Source of the DNA: Siphonodentalium dalli
Lineage: Eukaryota; Mollusca; Scaphopoda; Gadilida; Siphonodentaliidae
Length of the DNA stretch: 64,000 nt
Assembly (NCBI GenBank): GCA_032622095.1
Contig: CP136067.1
Location: 82,860,705 to 82,924,704 of the forward strand
Direction: 5' to 3'
Part shown: positions 35,244-45,871 of the stretch, piece after piece
Layout of the letters: the number at the start of each line of letters is the position of its first letter
Position numbering within the stretch: position 1 is the first letter of the stretch
The notes under the pieces: model-generated
The model's input: the letters and a program-made list of their open reading frames with translations, nothing else
Told to the model about the DNA's origin: nothing
The model's database searches: none
Program-made: the position numbers and the translations under genes

Positions 35244-37040
35244 CTACTGAGGTTTATGTTGGTTATTAATGTATTTCAGAATTTGTGCTAGTTGCTGTGA
35301 ACAAAAAGATAGCTCATCTGTTCTAACACTTTGAAAACACTGTTCTTCATTCTGACGAACATTCTCGTGTCGATAGGAATTGATATTCCGATGTCCGAAG
35401 GCAAGTCCCATCTCATTACCAGTACCCGTGTCTCGCTCAGTTGATCTGGTCGCCACAGATGATGTCTTGGGACGCATTTCCCGATACATCTGCCGGTGTT
35501 CCCCTAAAAAGTTTGCACGCCGATCCATCACTGTATCATCATCACATCTGTCCACTGCGATCTCATTCATTTCCTCCTGGGGGTATTTGATATTCAATGC
35601 CAGAACTTTAGAACCATCTCTATTTGGGTGCCAATTGTCTCTGAACAAATCTACTCTAATCCTGCCGTGTGAAAGGAATGTTAAACAGTTGTCAACAAAT
35701 ATAAATCCATTCTTTCTGCACATGTTTTGATACTGCAAATTTGTATCATAAACAATCTCGTTGATCACATCCGAATGCATTGTTGGAAGAATGGAAGAAA
35801 TCCTTATTTCTGCTCCACGGAACTGAGATCTGATGTTTGAAGCGAGTGATTCCAAATCACTGGCGCTGGTTGAGATACCATTCCTGCACGAATTGATACC
35901 AATATGTATCGTTACTGTTCCAACATTTTGAAATTGCAAGTCTCCCTCGAGCCACGCATTAAGCTCTGTAATCCGTTGACCGGGTGTCACAATCGTACTG
36001 ACTCGTTCTCGTTTCTTTGACATCTTCAGGGGATTAATTCCACCAACAACTGAATCTCCAACAATTAAGTGCAAGGGCATATGCTTTGCATATTGAAAAT
36101 GGTGTCTGTCAAAAGTATTCAGCTTTCTTAAAGAGGATACAGTATGTCTTTCTCTTGGACGCGGTGATACAATAACTTCACGGTTATTGGCGGTCAGTTG
36201 TGATGTTAAAGTTTGACTGTCAGTTCGAGTATTAATTTCACTCAACATTTCATCACTGTTGAAAGGAGATGCCAGCGGGTTAAGAATCGTGCTGATGAGT
36301 TTTTCGACTTTATTTTCGTTCACCGTTCCATTCGCCGAACGTTCAACATTTTCTTCATTAATTTTTTTCTGTTGTTTTTTCATTTCAATCATCTCGCTGC
36401 GCAATTTCTTCTGTTCATTTTTCAGTGAAGAATTGTCCCTTTTCACATCTTCTATTTTAGAAGAGAACTCTTTCTTCTGTTTATTGATTTCCGATTTTAG
36501 CTTTGAATTTTCCTTTTCGAGGTCTTCAATTTTAGAATTCAATTCGTTTGTGTATACTTTCATTGAGTTCTGCATTTGAGCACGTAAATCATTTATGAGC
36601 TGATCCGTGTTGTTGTCCTGTTCTATTTTAGATAAATTAATCTCTTCGACACATATACTTAAGTCATCCACTGACTTTTTTAACAACGTTGTGGAAAAGA
36701 GATTACCGACTGTCGACGGAAGGTACACATTTTTACATGAAGACGGGAGTCGAAGTGCCAAAGGCCTGCCAACACCTGTAGTATTTCTGATGCCAGGCCT
36801 CCTGGGTGTCGTATAGTGAAGTCTCATTTGTCCACATCCTGACAACTGTGACTTAACTGCTGGTGTAATGTGAACAACCGTTGTTTTATCCAGTGCCATA
36901 GAAGATAATTGTTTGGAAGCGATTGCATTTTTAATTTTCGTAACTTCTTCATCCGATGTTACATTAAATCCTTTCTGATAAATTTCTGGAAGATGGTTTT
37001 CAATCCACCATTCTACAGCCTTTTTTGAACCTTGTATCAT
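35244..37040 (-). CDS. LINE ORF1: coiled coil plus SGNH/GDSL-type hydrolase
   Basis: 598 residues, uninterrupted. Residues 1-120 are basic and unassigned. About 125-235 is a long Lys/Glu-rich coiled coil (IEDLEKENSKLKSEI and similar). Residues 324-485 form an SGNH hydrolase: block I LIVGDSVVGG with Ser330, IHIGIN (378-383) as the third block with Asn383, and DNWHPN (468-473) supplying Asp468 and His471. The catalytic triad looks complete. Esterase-type ORF1 proteins occur in CR1/L2-group LINEs, where the coiled coil is thought to drive multimerisation and the hydrolase may act on membranes or lipid; the substrate is unknown. ORF2 follows after 321 bp. The tail after residue 490 has no recognised domain. 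Confidence 0.88.
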   Translation of the reverse strand: MIQGSKKAVEWWIENHLPEIYQKGFNVTSDEEVTKIKNAIASKQLSSMALDKTTVVHITPAVKSQLSGCGQMRLHYTTPRRPGIRNTTGVGRPLALRLPSSCKNVYLPSTVGNLFSTTLLKKSVDDLSICVEEINLSKIEQDNNTDQLINDLRAQMQNSMKVYTNELNSKIEDLEKENSKLKSEINKQKKEFSSKIEDVKRDNSSLKNEQKKLRSEMIEMKKQQKKINEENVERSANGTVNENKVEKLISTILNPLASPFNSDEMLSEINTRTDSQTLTSQLTANNREVIVSPRPRERHTVSSLRKLNTFDRHHFQYAKHMPLHLIVGDSVVGGINPLKMSKKRERVSTIVTPGQRITELNAWLEGDLQFQNVGTVTIHIGINSCRNGISTSASDLESLASNIRSQFRGAEIRISSILPTMHSDVINEIVYDTNLQYQNMCRKNGFIFVDNCLTFLSHGRIRVDLFRDNWHPNRDGSKVLALNIKYPQEEMNEIAVDRCDDDTVMDRRANFLGEHRQMYREMRPKTSSVATRSTERDTGTGNEMGLAFGHRNINSYRHENVRQNEEQCFQSVRTDELSFCSQQLAQILKYINNQHKPQ

Positions 37041-38517
37041 AACTTTATTCTGAGTCTTGTATGTGTGCCATGTAATTTTCGAACATTTTGTTTTAAGATG
37101 ATATTATATGTATCCGCAACTACATACATGCATATATTTCTTTATTCTCATAGTATTTAATGTCTCCAATTTGTCGAGATCAAAGCAATAGTGTTGAGAA
37201 TTTGTGTGCAATGTCTCTTAAAATGGAACACTCATCTTAGGTGTTCAAAGGCGCTTAGCGAATAATATTGGTGGTTTTATGATGTTGCAGTTTTCTTTTC
37301 TTTCAAATGTATTGGACATATTAAATCCAAACTGACAACACACACTGTCATTATTATATATTAATTAAATTTAGTGACTCTCGGTGGCGAAATCGTTTTC
37401 GCTACTTTATCGCCGAAAGTTGCGTCCCGAATCGAGAATTAAATATTTACAATTGAGCGTTTCTATGCAGTGGTACGGTAGATTTGCTTGATATTTCTGG
37501 CGATCTAGTAAAATGCTACACTCCTCCCGTTGGCATAGTACCTGAGTACTGACTTGACAGTTTAACGCCCCCGAAAAAAACCATAATATGTCTTTAAATT
37601 TTACATTCTTTAAGTGCACTCTAAGAAAACAGCTCCAAATTTGGTTCCCCGGATAACTAAAAACCAACATAGAACCAAACAGAAGGGTTCCACGCTGATT
37701 TGGTTCCATCTGGAACCAATACCCTAAGTTTGGTTCTTCAAAGAACCCACCGAATTTAAGGTTTTTGGCCTAGCTTAAATGTCCTAGTCTAAATTTGAAC
37801 AATATTTCCACGCGTTTCTGGGTTAAGATGATATGAGGAAGACTTAATCAAGCGGGATTCCTTTGAAATACCAATGCAGATACGCTTAGTTTAAACATAG
37901 TTTATTCTCCAACACAATTCATTATGTGTTAATTTACAAATTTTATATACATGTATACATAATAAATAAATTTCACTCTGTTCCATTTGTATATACTTAT
38001 GTATATATGTATAGATATATGTATTTGGTTGGAAAAGGAACGACAGTAAGCGTGAACTTTATGTAGTCGTCCCCGTCCCAAGCGAAGCCCATGCACACAG
38101 TATACGTGCTCATTAATTAAGAATCGTTTATCATAATAGTAGTCAGTGAGCGGGACAGTAGGCGTATATGGTAGTTGGTGGAAATAAAACTATGTTTAGC
38201 GTAGAGCAGAAGAGAAGAAAAACAGTACGTGGTTGTGCGTTATGTGCATTTGGGTAGAATACGCTTATCGACTGTGTCCAATTATATGTATAAACCTAAT
38301 CATTTAATTGCTGGCGGGGGTTGCTCTATTAATACTCATATCACAGGGTGGGAAGTATGGCACACTAACTGTATTAATATAATTCGATTATGTCCTTCAG
38401 ACATGAGAACGTCTTCCGAACTTCGCGGTCTATTCGGTGAACCAACATCGTGTGATATAAATGATAAACGGTATAGCGTATTTACGAACTAATAGAACAT
38501 TCAGAAACAAAGACACA
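37041..38517. other. LINE 5' flank and GGTTC-rich inverted segment
   Basis: The first part may hold the LINE 5' UTR. Around 37625-37745, TTTGGTTCCCCGGATAACT and several GGTTC/GAACC copies occur. A roughly reverse-complementary stretch (GGTTCTATCCGGGGAACCAG) lies at 39028-39075, so 37.6-39.1 kb could be one decayed inverted-repeat element containing the palindrome element and nothing else recognisable. Confidence 0.4.
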
Positions 38518-38521
38518 TTAA

Positions 38522-38913
38522 CCCTTTACCCAACAGAACGGCCCTGTGCCAATGCATTCTCTTATATATGCGAGTCGACCATAGGTCGCCTCGCATATAT
38601 AAGAGAATGCATTGGCTTAACACATTAAAAATTATAAAATTGTTAAAGAATGTAAGAAAAAATGGTAAAAAGTGTTAAAAAAAGATTTTGTTTAGGCCGA
38701 TGCATTCTCTTATATATGCGAGGCGACCTATGGTCGACTCGCATATATAAGAGAATGCATTGGCACAGGGCATAACTGTAACTATCACATTGTGGTCAAG
38801 GAGCCGGTTCCAATGATATCCATATTTGTATGGTTCTATTGAGACAGACCGAAGATATTTTAGGCTTTTGAATCTTTATTTGGCCGGTTTTGGCCGGTTT
38901 GTTGGGTAAGGGG
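38522..38913 (+). mobile_element. piggyBac-like MITE with two 67-bp palindromes (392 bp)
   Basis: Ends CCCTTTACCCAACA and TGTTGGGTAAGGGG are inverted repeats with one mismatch over 14 bp. TTAA flanks at 38518-38521 and 38914-38917. Palindromes lie at 38549-38615 and 38697-38763. This is the best-preserved copy of the subfamily, and the internal segment beyond the second palindrome matches 25240-25380 in reverse. Confidence 0.94.
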
Positions 38914-39350
38914 TTAAACGTGCTTATGTCACGGGACATTGTTTCCACAAGCACGCATCATTGATTCTTAGTATGCATTTAATTAACCAAATGGGGAACC
39001 CAAAGGAACTATTTGGTTCCATGTTCTGGTTCTATCCGGGGAACCAGATAGAGAACTAAATCAGGTCATTTGGTCACATGTATGTTTGGTTCTGCATGTG
39101 ATTCTTCGCGAGGAACCAACAAATGCGGACACACCTGTGGGAAACAAAATTTCTGATGTGATACATACAATTTGTAAGTTGTAAAATAAGCTCATGTTTA
39201 TTGCATCCCGAAGCCAATGCAAACATTTTCGAATAAGTTAACTGTAACAGAATACTAATTGCCTAACATTGGCCACAATCAGCTGGAAATAAATGCGAAA
39301 ATGAGCTGAATGCTGCTAAGGTTTTCAAAATCTGACACTCTCTATATTAA

Positions 39351-39551
39351 AGGGGGCATTGGTGGCACAGTCTCGCCATCCAGTGTTGGTGATGGGGGGT
39401 TCTGATCCACATGTTTCCATCATGGACTTTGTGACTCGAGCTCGTTATCAAATGGAGTTGCCAATTACTCGCCGATGGGCCACTAAACTGACAATGTCGT
39501 GATATGGCCTTAGTTGCTGAAAGCGACATTAAACCCCAATCAATCAATCAC
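39351..39551 (+). mobile_element. tRNA-derived SINE with (AATC)n tail
   Basis: A box-like TGGTGGCACAGTC (39360-39372) and B box-like GGTTCTGATCC (39398-39408) are about 26 bp apart, as in a tRNA-derived RNA polymerase III promoter. The 3' part ends GCTGAAAGCGACATTAAACC followed by CCAATCAATCAATCA. This 3' ending is typical of SINEs in molluscs. It encodes no protein and depends on a partner LINE. Target duplications were not identified. Confidence 0.75.
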
Positions 39552-39847
39552 ATCTATTGTGAAACGAGGTAAGCGTTAACAAGTCTGAAGCGAATAATAA
39601 ATCTCGATGTCCTGCTATTCTGATATAGTAACACCCATTAACCTGCCTATAAAATATGGTGGTCACTGAAACAAGATTGCTCTTGGTTAACAGATGTAGC
39701 CTGATAAACATTTTACGACGCCATAGAGATTATACAATTACAACAGAAAGCGACGTTGAAAATAATTCATGACAATTAAAATGACTATTTCATTATGGAT
39801 TACATTGTAACTTAGACAATGGCAATATCAAAGACATTTCGTAACTA

Positions 39848-40062
39848 CAGTAATGCTCTAAGTAATCGACTTCTTAACCACAGCAGAATTATGGGTAACT
39901 TTTCAGGATTTAGTCGGAAATTTATGGCTTGTTGCCATTCATCGGAAAGCTCTCGGGGATAGCTCTCCGATCAATGGCAACAAGCCATATTTCCGACTAA
40001 ATCCTGAAAAGTTACCCATAATTCTGCTGTGGTTAAGAAGTCGATTACTTACAGCATTACTG
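39848..40062. repeat. Hairpin, about 100-bp arms
   Basis: From CAGTAATGCTCTAAGTAATC to AAAGCT the left arm pairs with the right arm ending in GATTACTTACAGCATTACTG; the loop is CTCGGGGAT-like. Only about five differences are seen over 100 bp, including a TTT/missing indel near AAATTTATGG. It is a recent foldback element. It lies 0.5 kb upstream of the broken channel gene. Confidence 0.93.
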
Positions 40063-40576
40063 TAAGTTCTTGCTCGATAAATCTGCATGTTTGTGATAAA
40101 CAAAGAATTAGTCCCGCGTAATGATAGAACATAATTGGAAAAGTATAAAGGCCTCCAATAATGTTGTCCCACACGTGACGCAGAATACTTCGATTATGTT
40201 TGTTTGGTTACGTTCAACGCAGTCTGTGTAAACAAACACTCTGAGTCATACTGTCATACTGAGTATATCGTATCTCGTCGAAATGTCATTTCCTGGAAGC
40301 GTGTAGGCTACCTGTCAAATTACGTCGATTCGCATTACGTTAACGCTTCGATTTGACACTGTTATCTTGGGGCTAGTTTTCTGAGTTCTGATTGGATCTA
40401 TTGACGTTGAATTCCGCTGTTCGGGACATAGAAAGTCTAAGACAAGTAATCAGACCCACTATTTATATCCGGGTCTGTAGTTAACTTAGACTGGGCAAAA
40501 CGAAGACACGCTACATTTATAACTCATGCGTCCGACCACATTAAGACACATCTCGCTAACTTCAACAACAACCCAA
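40063..40576 (+). other. 5' flank of the broken channel gene
   Basis: No other gene. A TATTTATAT motif at about 40459 lies some 118 bp before the ATG and could be a remnant TATA element, but the match is weak in AT-rich DNA. Confidence 0.35.
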
Positions 40577-43239
40577 ATGCGAGTCAAATTGTTTGGGTGT
40601 TTGATGCTGGCTTTTGTGACGTGTGAGGGCTATAATAAGCAGTTCGATACTATTATTAGTTTAACCCTTTGAACCCTGGCGCCCCACAGTGATCGACACC
40701 CTGACCCGGGGCTCCCAGTGGTATGTCCGTTTAAATTAGACAGTGTCTAGTAGCATGGTGTTGATTATGTTCAAATTGCGACACCGGTCTGAAACTTTAC
40801 AGGTTTGTCCCCCATGGATCAGCGATCATTATAAGATCGCGAGACTTTGCCTCGCGGCAACTCATTGGTAACGGTTGCTAGGCAACTACCCGGAATTGAC
40901 TGGAAAATGTAAATATAGCTTATAGCGTCGTAATTCAACCTCAGTGATTGCGTTTTTTGATGCAGGTACTACCCTAACGTGAAATTTGAGATATACCCGA
41001 CAAGAATAGTGAACCAAATATCCCATTTAAGGGTAGCAACGGTTGCTAAGCAAATACCACAACTGATCGAATGACATAATTGCACTAACCATTCAGTGGT
41101 ATGTTTTGCCTTAATTTAGACAGTGTCTAGTCGCATGGTGTTGGTTATGTTGAAAGGGGACACCTACCTGAAACTGTGCAGGCATGATATATACATGCAC
41201 GGACCACTGATCATTGTAAGATCGGGATACTTTGCCACCCGATCTCGCCTTAGAAACGGTTACTAGGCAACTACCTGAAATTTGCAGGATAAACGAATTC
41301 TAGCTTATAACGTTGTAATTATACATCAGCGAATTGCGTTTCGATGCAACCAATATCCTAATGTGAAATTAAGACATGCCTGACCATGCGCGAGTAAGTC
41401 AACTTGATATGCGATAGACTTTTTGCTGCATGTGGCACAACAGAGACTGACATTACAGAGACCAGAAACAACGTAATTTCCCGTAGCATATCGTGGCCCC
41501 ATTGTTCAAGTAAGCTGTCTAGATTGTGTCTACTGTACTAGCATGTGAAACATGCAACAAAATGTCATATACAGCGCCACATTTCACTTAAACGCATTTA
41601 AAAAAATGAATTATAGCCTGCGCCCATGCGCATATTTTCCTAGCCGTTTCTAGCGGGCAGCCAATCCATATAGACACCTTTGCCAGCGCTGACTTCAATA
41701 GGCCAATTTAAATATATATATTAGTGGGTATGTCGTGTATAAGTACGTTATAAACCATTTATTTGTCATTGCGCTAGTCTGCGCATGCGCGAATAAATCA
41801 ACTTCATATGCGATAGACCCTTCCCCATATGTAGCAGAACACTGGTTAATATACGCGAGGGTAATTTAAACTGAAATTGTGTGTCTAAATTATGTCTGTT
41901 CTGTACACACACGGGGAACACGAAATTATATGCCGTAAATATAGCGGCACAGTTCGCTTAAAATATCGTATGTTTTTGTAGATTATATGCTGTGCGCATG
42001 CGCATATATTTCTACCCGATACTAGCGGTCAACCATTCCATACGCACCATGGGCGCCGCTGACATATGTTGGGGCAATTTAAATATAAATCAGTGGGTCA
42101 GACGCTCGTTATACTATATATAAATTTGCTACCGAATCATGTCGTCGCTGCACCGAAATATCGGTGTTACGGGATATAGTCACGGTTCGTTTGCACCTAA
42201 ATATCGGTGTTACGGGTTCAAAGGGTTAAGGAACACGTGGTACTATAACTCGGATCCGTTTATTCCACCACGGGATGAGATTGTCAACGTAACTCTAATA
42301 TTAACCCTGCTTGATACAACAGACGTATTGTCTTCGGAACAAACTATTAACACCAACAGTATTGTACATCTGTTTTGGTGGGAACCAGATTTCGCGTGGA
42401 ATGCGACAGAAAATGGTATTGACGTCATCAGCGTTGATGAGAATAGGATATGGATACCTCGCGTCGCCGTTACAAATGAAGTAACAAAGTTCAAGCCGCT
42501 GAGCGGCTGTGGCTACGAAACTCAAGTGTCGTCTGACGGGACAGTATCTTGGTGCGGTGCAACAGAGTTCAACACAGCTTGCAAAATAGATATAGCCAAA
42601 TTTCCGTTTGACACCCAAACTTGCTTGATAATCGTGGCATCCCTCTCGTACGATATTAGACTAGTTCCAGAAGGCATCGATGAATATACAACGATATCAA
42701 GCATCAGTGTCCAAAAAGATGAGTGGGAACTAGTCTCGCATTCATTTTCGGCTTTCAGTTATTATGAGGAGGACTTGGCCGGTGCTGCATTTACGTTGAT
42801 TGTCAAGCGGAAGTCTGCATTTTACGTCATAATGGTTATAACACCGCTGTTCATACTCTCTGTGGCAAATCTATGCACATTCAAGATACCAACGGAAAGC
42901 GGTGAGAAACTGGGGTTTTCGGTTCAATCATGCTGTCGTATTCCTTTCACTTCAGTTTGAGTTACGAAATGTTGCCTAAGACATCAGGTTCTGTATCAGT
43001 GTTGGCGTTAGTCCTGGACATTCTGTTCGCTTTATCTGTCTTCACCACCGCCATAGTGGGCCAGGTTTATTGTTGGTAAAAAGAAGACGGAAGTTGTCCC
43101 AACAGAATGTGCGTCGGAGGACAATATGCGAACCGACTCATGGAGAGTTTTGTCGGCCAAGATTGACAAACTGGCTTTCTACATTGTGTTATGTCTAACT
43201 ATGCTGTGTTTCGTCGTCTGTTTTACCATAATGTTATAA
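40577..43239 (+). pseudogene. Broken paralogue of the Cys-loop channel gene
   Basis: Exon part one, 40577-40660, encodes 28 residues (MRVKLFGCLMLAFVTCEGYN and QFDTIIS), matching the signal peptide and N-terminus of the 17.6-kb gene. A 1561-bp TTAA element then intervenes. Part two resumes at 42226 with LRNTWYYNSDPFIPP and runs through WWEPDFAWN, IWIPRVAV and the Cys-loop (CKIDIAKFPFDTQTC) into TM2 at GEKLGFSV. A single T is missing at about 42924, giving a stop at 42958. After TM3 an about 53-bp segment is absent at 43054-43056, removing the TM3-TM4 linker start. The TM4 part (KLAFYIVL, VVCF) ends with TAA at 43237-43239. No functional channel can be made. The intact gene on the other strand is the closest relative seen. 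Confidence 0.93.
40665..42225. mobile_element. piggyBac-like element inserted in the channel gene (1561 bp)
   Basis: Perfect 12-bp terminal inverted repeats CCCTTTGAACCC (40665-40676) and GGGTTCAAAGGG (42214-42225), with TTAA outside each (40661-40664; 42226-42229). Internally two segments are each duplicated in tandem: about 40716-41003 with 41094-41385, and about 41385-41729 with 41784-42098. A 21-bp subterminal repeat (ATATCGGTGTTACGGG core) occurs at about 42158 and 42199. No transposase frame, so it was moved in trans. CCCTTTGA ends are shared with the element at 12674. Confidence 0.94.
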
Positions 43240-43602
43240 CGCCGTTTTATTGTTAGCTCCTGTATGTAAACTCAGTGGTTCCTGAATCCTGATATACGTA
43301 CATATCCAATGAAATAGCAAATTGAGAAACTTAAAAAAAAAAATACTATTCTCATTACAAGTTTTCAAGTTTATCAACATCTCTCCTTATCAAAATTGAC
43401 ATAGGAGACAATTACATATAATACAAATAATAGCATATGTGACGATATTCAGCAATTGAATGAGCTTGGATGCAAAAAAAAGTATATTTTTGTGATTTGA
43501 ATGTGATTCCAATTATAATCATGAGTGCTGGATAATAAGGATCAATAATATCATATATTTCCCCGCCGGATGCACAAATACACGTGTAAGCTCTCGATGT
43601 GG
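43240..43602. other. Intergenic, no gene seen
   Basis: 3' flank of the broken channel gene; A-rich run at 43333-43343. Nothing recognisable. Confidence 0.5.
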
Positions 43603-44078
43603 TTACAGCGTTTCCGTATCGTGTATATATAGTTCGAGACCATCATTTGTATTTTCATGTCCAGAGTTAAATAGTTCGTCCAACTTAAATTCATTACGGT
43701 TCGTATATACATATGCATCGATGTACTTTTTATGTACTTCAGTATGATAATCGCATATCAAGACAAAGTGGTACTCATCACCCACTAGATTCCCATATTT
43801 ACTACAAATTCGTAGCGCAACATCTGTAATTGTCTATGAGCCTGTTACAATGGATAATTTTTGATTTCTAGACCTGAATTTCATAAGTTTACAAAACGAA
43901 TACTCAATGATGATAAATAATTCGGTTTACCAAATACTCGTTTGATTATTTTATAGAAATCACTCTTACTTGATTTTTCGACCTGCCATAGCCAATCATG
44001 TATATATGTAATTATGTCATACAATTTGCGCTTGCAAGCTCCATTAAACCAGTTATTATCATATGGGGAAAATACCAA
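43603..44078 (-). pseudogene. LINE ORF2 C-terminal relic
   Basis: Minus-strand frames give KLYDIITYIHDWLWQVEKSS, SDFYKIIKRVFGKPNYL, then, after stops and shifts, ICSKYGNLVGDEYHFVLICD and KKYIDAYVYTNRNEFKLDEL. CxxxxxLVGDEYHF---C and the following YxxPN-like block match the C-terminal domain of the LINEs at 51.8-52.4 and 55.9-56.3 kb. Several stops show long decay. The reverse transcriptase core is absent. Confidence 0.7.
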
Positions 44079-44884
44079 TATATAGTATTATATACTATGC
44101 CAGTGACAAGGTTCAAGAGATCGATTTTGGCTAAAAACACACCACTATCAAAACCCTTATACATTCTATAATTTGTCTCGAACGTGTACTTAAACGGGAT
44201 TATATAACCAATAAATGCTCACGTATGTTCCGCAAGTAATTCCGAAGCCACTCATACCATTTTTTTCACCCGATGTGTTTTTGTCCATTTTTTTTTCAAC
44301 TTTATTCATCAAACGAATTCCAAAAACAAAACCTATCCGCAGTAAATTTTGAAATCGAAAGTAAAACAGGAATCCACGGGTCAAGGTCGCGTGAAATTCT
44401 CAGAATTTTAATATTGTATCAAAGCAAATTCCAATTATTTACGCTACATTCAAGCTCACTTCTGTTTTAAAATAACATAAACTTCTTGATACGAAGACAT
44501 ATAGTTCGTTCATATAGGACTTACCGCTTCATTTTATTGTTCAGTTTCAGAGCTGTCTGTTTTTGGTGCAACCTGGTGATAATATTCTACATAAACTTGC
44601 AACAGAGTACTAAGCTGTTACAACGCAACAAGAATCTGCACAAACTAGAATAAAACAACCATTTGTCTAAAATGTCAATAATCTGGTGACAACATTCTCT
44701 TTTGTTATTTTACCTGCCACATTAACAACGCTCAAATTGTCACTTTCCTGAAACCTTTTACAATGGACAATAATAACCACAAAATGGCATTTTTGATTCA
44801 ATAATAATGGTACATAGGTCGATAAATTAATTAATGTTATTGAATGTCTTCAATACAGTATACTTAAAACTCCCCATACACTAA
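44079..44884. other. Intergenic, no gene seen
   Basis: Only short frames. No repeats with clear ends. Confidence 0.45.
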
Positions 44885-45871
44885 TCTCATATATATTTTG
44901 GGACTTCTGTGTGTCTGTCTGTCTGTTAGCTATGGCCGGGAAAACTGTCCGACGGATTGAGCCCAAACTTCCTATCTAAGGGTAAAATCTCAGATGGAAT
45001 GTCTTCTGAGAACGTCAGAGCACTCATTCTCCAATCCCCCACCACCGCAAAGGGTAGTTCATGGGTTAATCGCGTGATAGTTAAAGAGCGTTAGTATCCG
45101 CAGTGTCGTTGATAAAGAGCGTTTAGACACTGTTAAACCGTTACATAGGAAATATGCATGCATTTCCATTGCATAGAACTCGCTTCTACGAATCTTCCCA
45201 AGGCTGGCAAAATTGTTTATAAATGAGTTTATGTCTCTTCGATAATTGCCTAATACAATTAAAGCGTGGAGTCTGTCCATTTTCCCATGAAAAATCGAAT
45301 TCTACGATCACCGGGTTCGAGATATGTTATTATTTCCGACATCGTCATTTTTGCCAGTCGAAATCACTTCGGCGTCAATTCATCCCTTGCGATGCCTTCT
45401 AAAATTATGTCTTCACTTCCCAGTTATGCCCCAGGGTGTGGACTACGAGCGGAGATTTATTACAAGTCATAAGATATTTTTTATTGCCCGGGAACAATAC
45501 AAATTAGTTTATTCCATCGATCGTCTTATGTTTCCGTTTTCGACGCATCGCATAAATAATGTACTTGCACTAAATCGTACCTATTGACTCATCGCCGAGA
45601 GGCTTTATTTGTATGACACCATAAGGGTGCTGCTTTGTTTTGGACGGGTCAAAACCGTCCAATCGTTACCCCGACCTGACCTTTACCTTAAAAATTGTCA
45701 ATTCAATGTCAAATCGTGTAAAACGGACGGATTTCGACGAAATTTTATACCTAGGGCTACTTTTGTCCGGGGAGTGTTTTGGACGGGTCAAATCGTTACC
45801 CCGACCTGATCTTGACCTTCAAAATGGTCAATTCAAGGTCAAAGCCCGGACGAAGTCGGGTCACCTGCTAG
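44885..45871 (+). mobile_element. Helitron-like element 1 (987 bp)
   Basis: The 5' end TCTCATATATATTTTGGGAC follows A (44884). The 3' end is a short GC hairpin (CCCGGACGAAGTCGGG, 45845-45860), then TCACCTG, CTAG (45868-45871) and T. Insertion between A and T with TC and CTRR termini is the Helitron rule. The 5' 100 bp (TCTGTCTGTCTGTTAGC, ATGGCCGGGAAAACTGTC) recurs in element 2. Inside, from about 45640, is a 130-bp minisatellite of 1.6 units. No Rep-helicase, so non-autonomous. Confidence 0.72.

Larger units (their letters stand above)
31245..37040 (-). mobile_element. Nearly full-length LINE with esterase-type ORF1
   Basis: Order on the minus strand: ORF1 (37040 to 35244), a 321-bp spacer, ORF2 (34922 to 31385), a short 3' UTR with AATAAA, then (TGTTA)n at 31247-31262. 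The true 5' end lies beyond 37040 and was not located. ORF1 with an SGNH hydrolase plus ORF2 with endonuclease and reverse transcriptase is an arrangement known from CR1/L2-type LINEs. Clade assignment here is tentative. ORF1 is intact; ORF2 has at least three lesions. Confidence 0.9.

Noticed and set aside
42139-42225. Alternative start inside the transposon for the downstream channel frame
   Set aside because: The frame is open from the element into the gene, but it would lack a signal peptide and the gene is broken further on.
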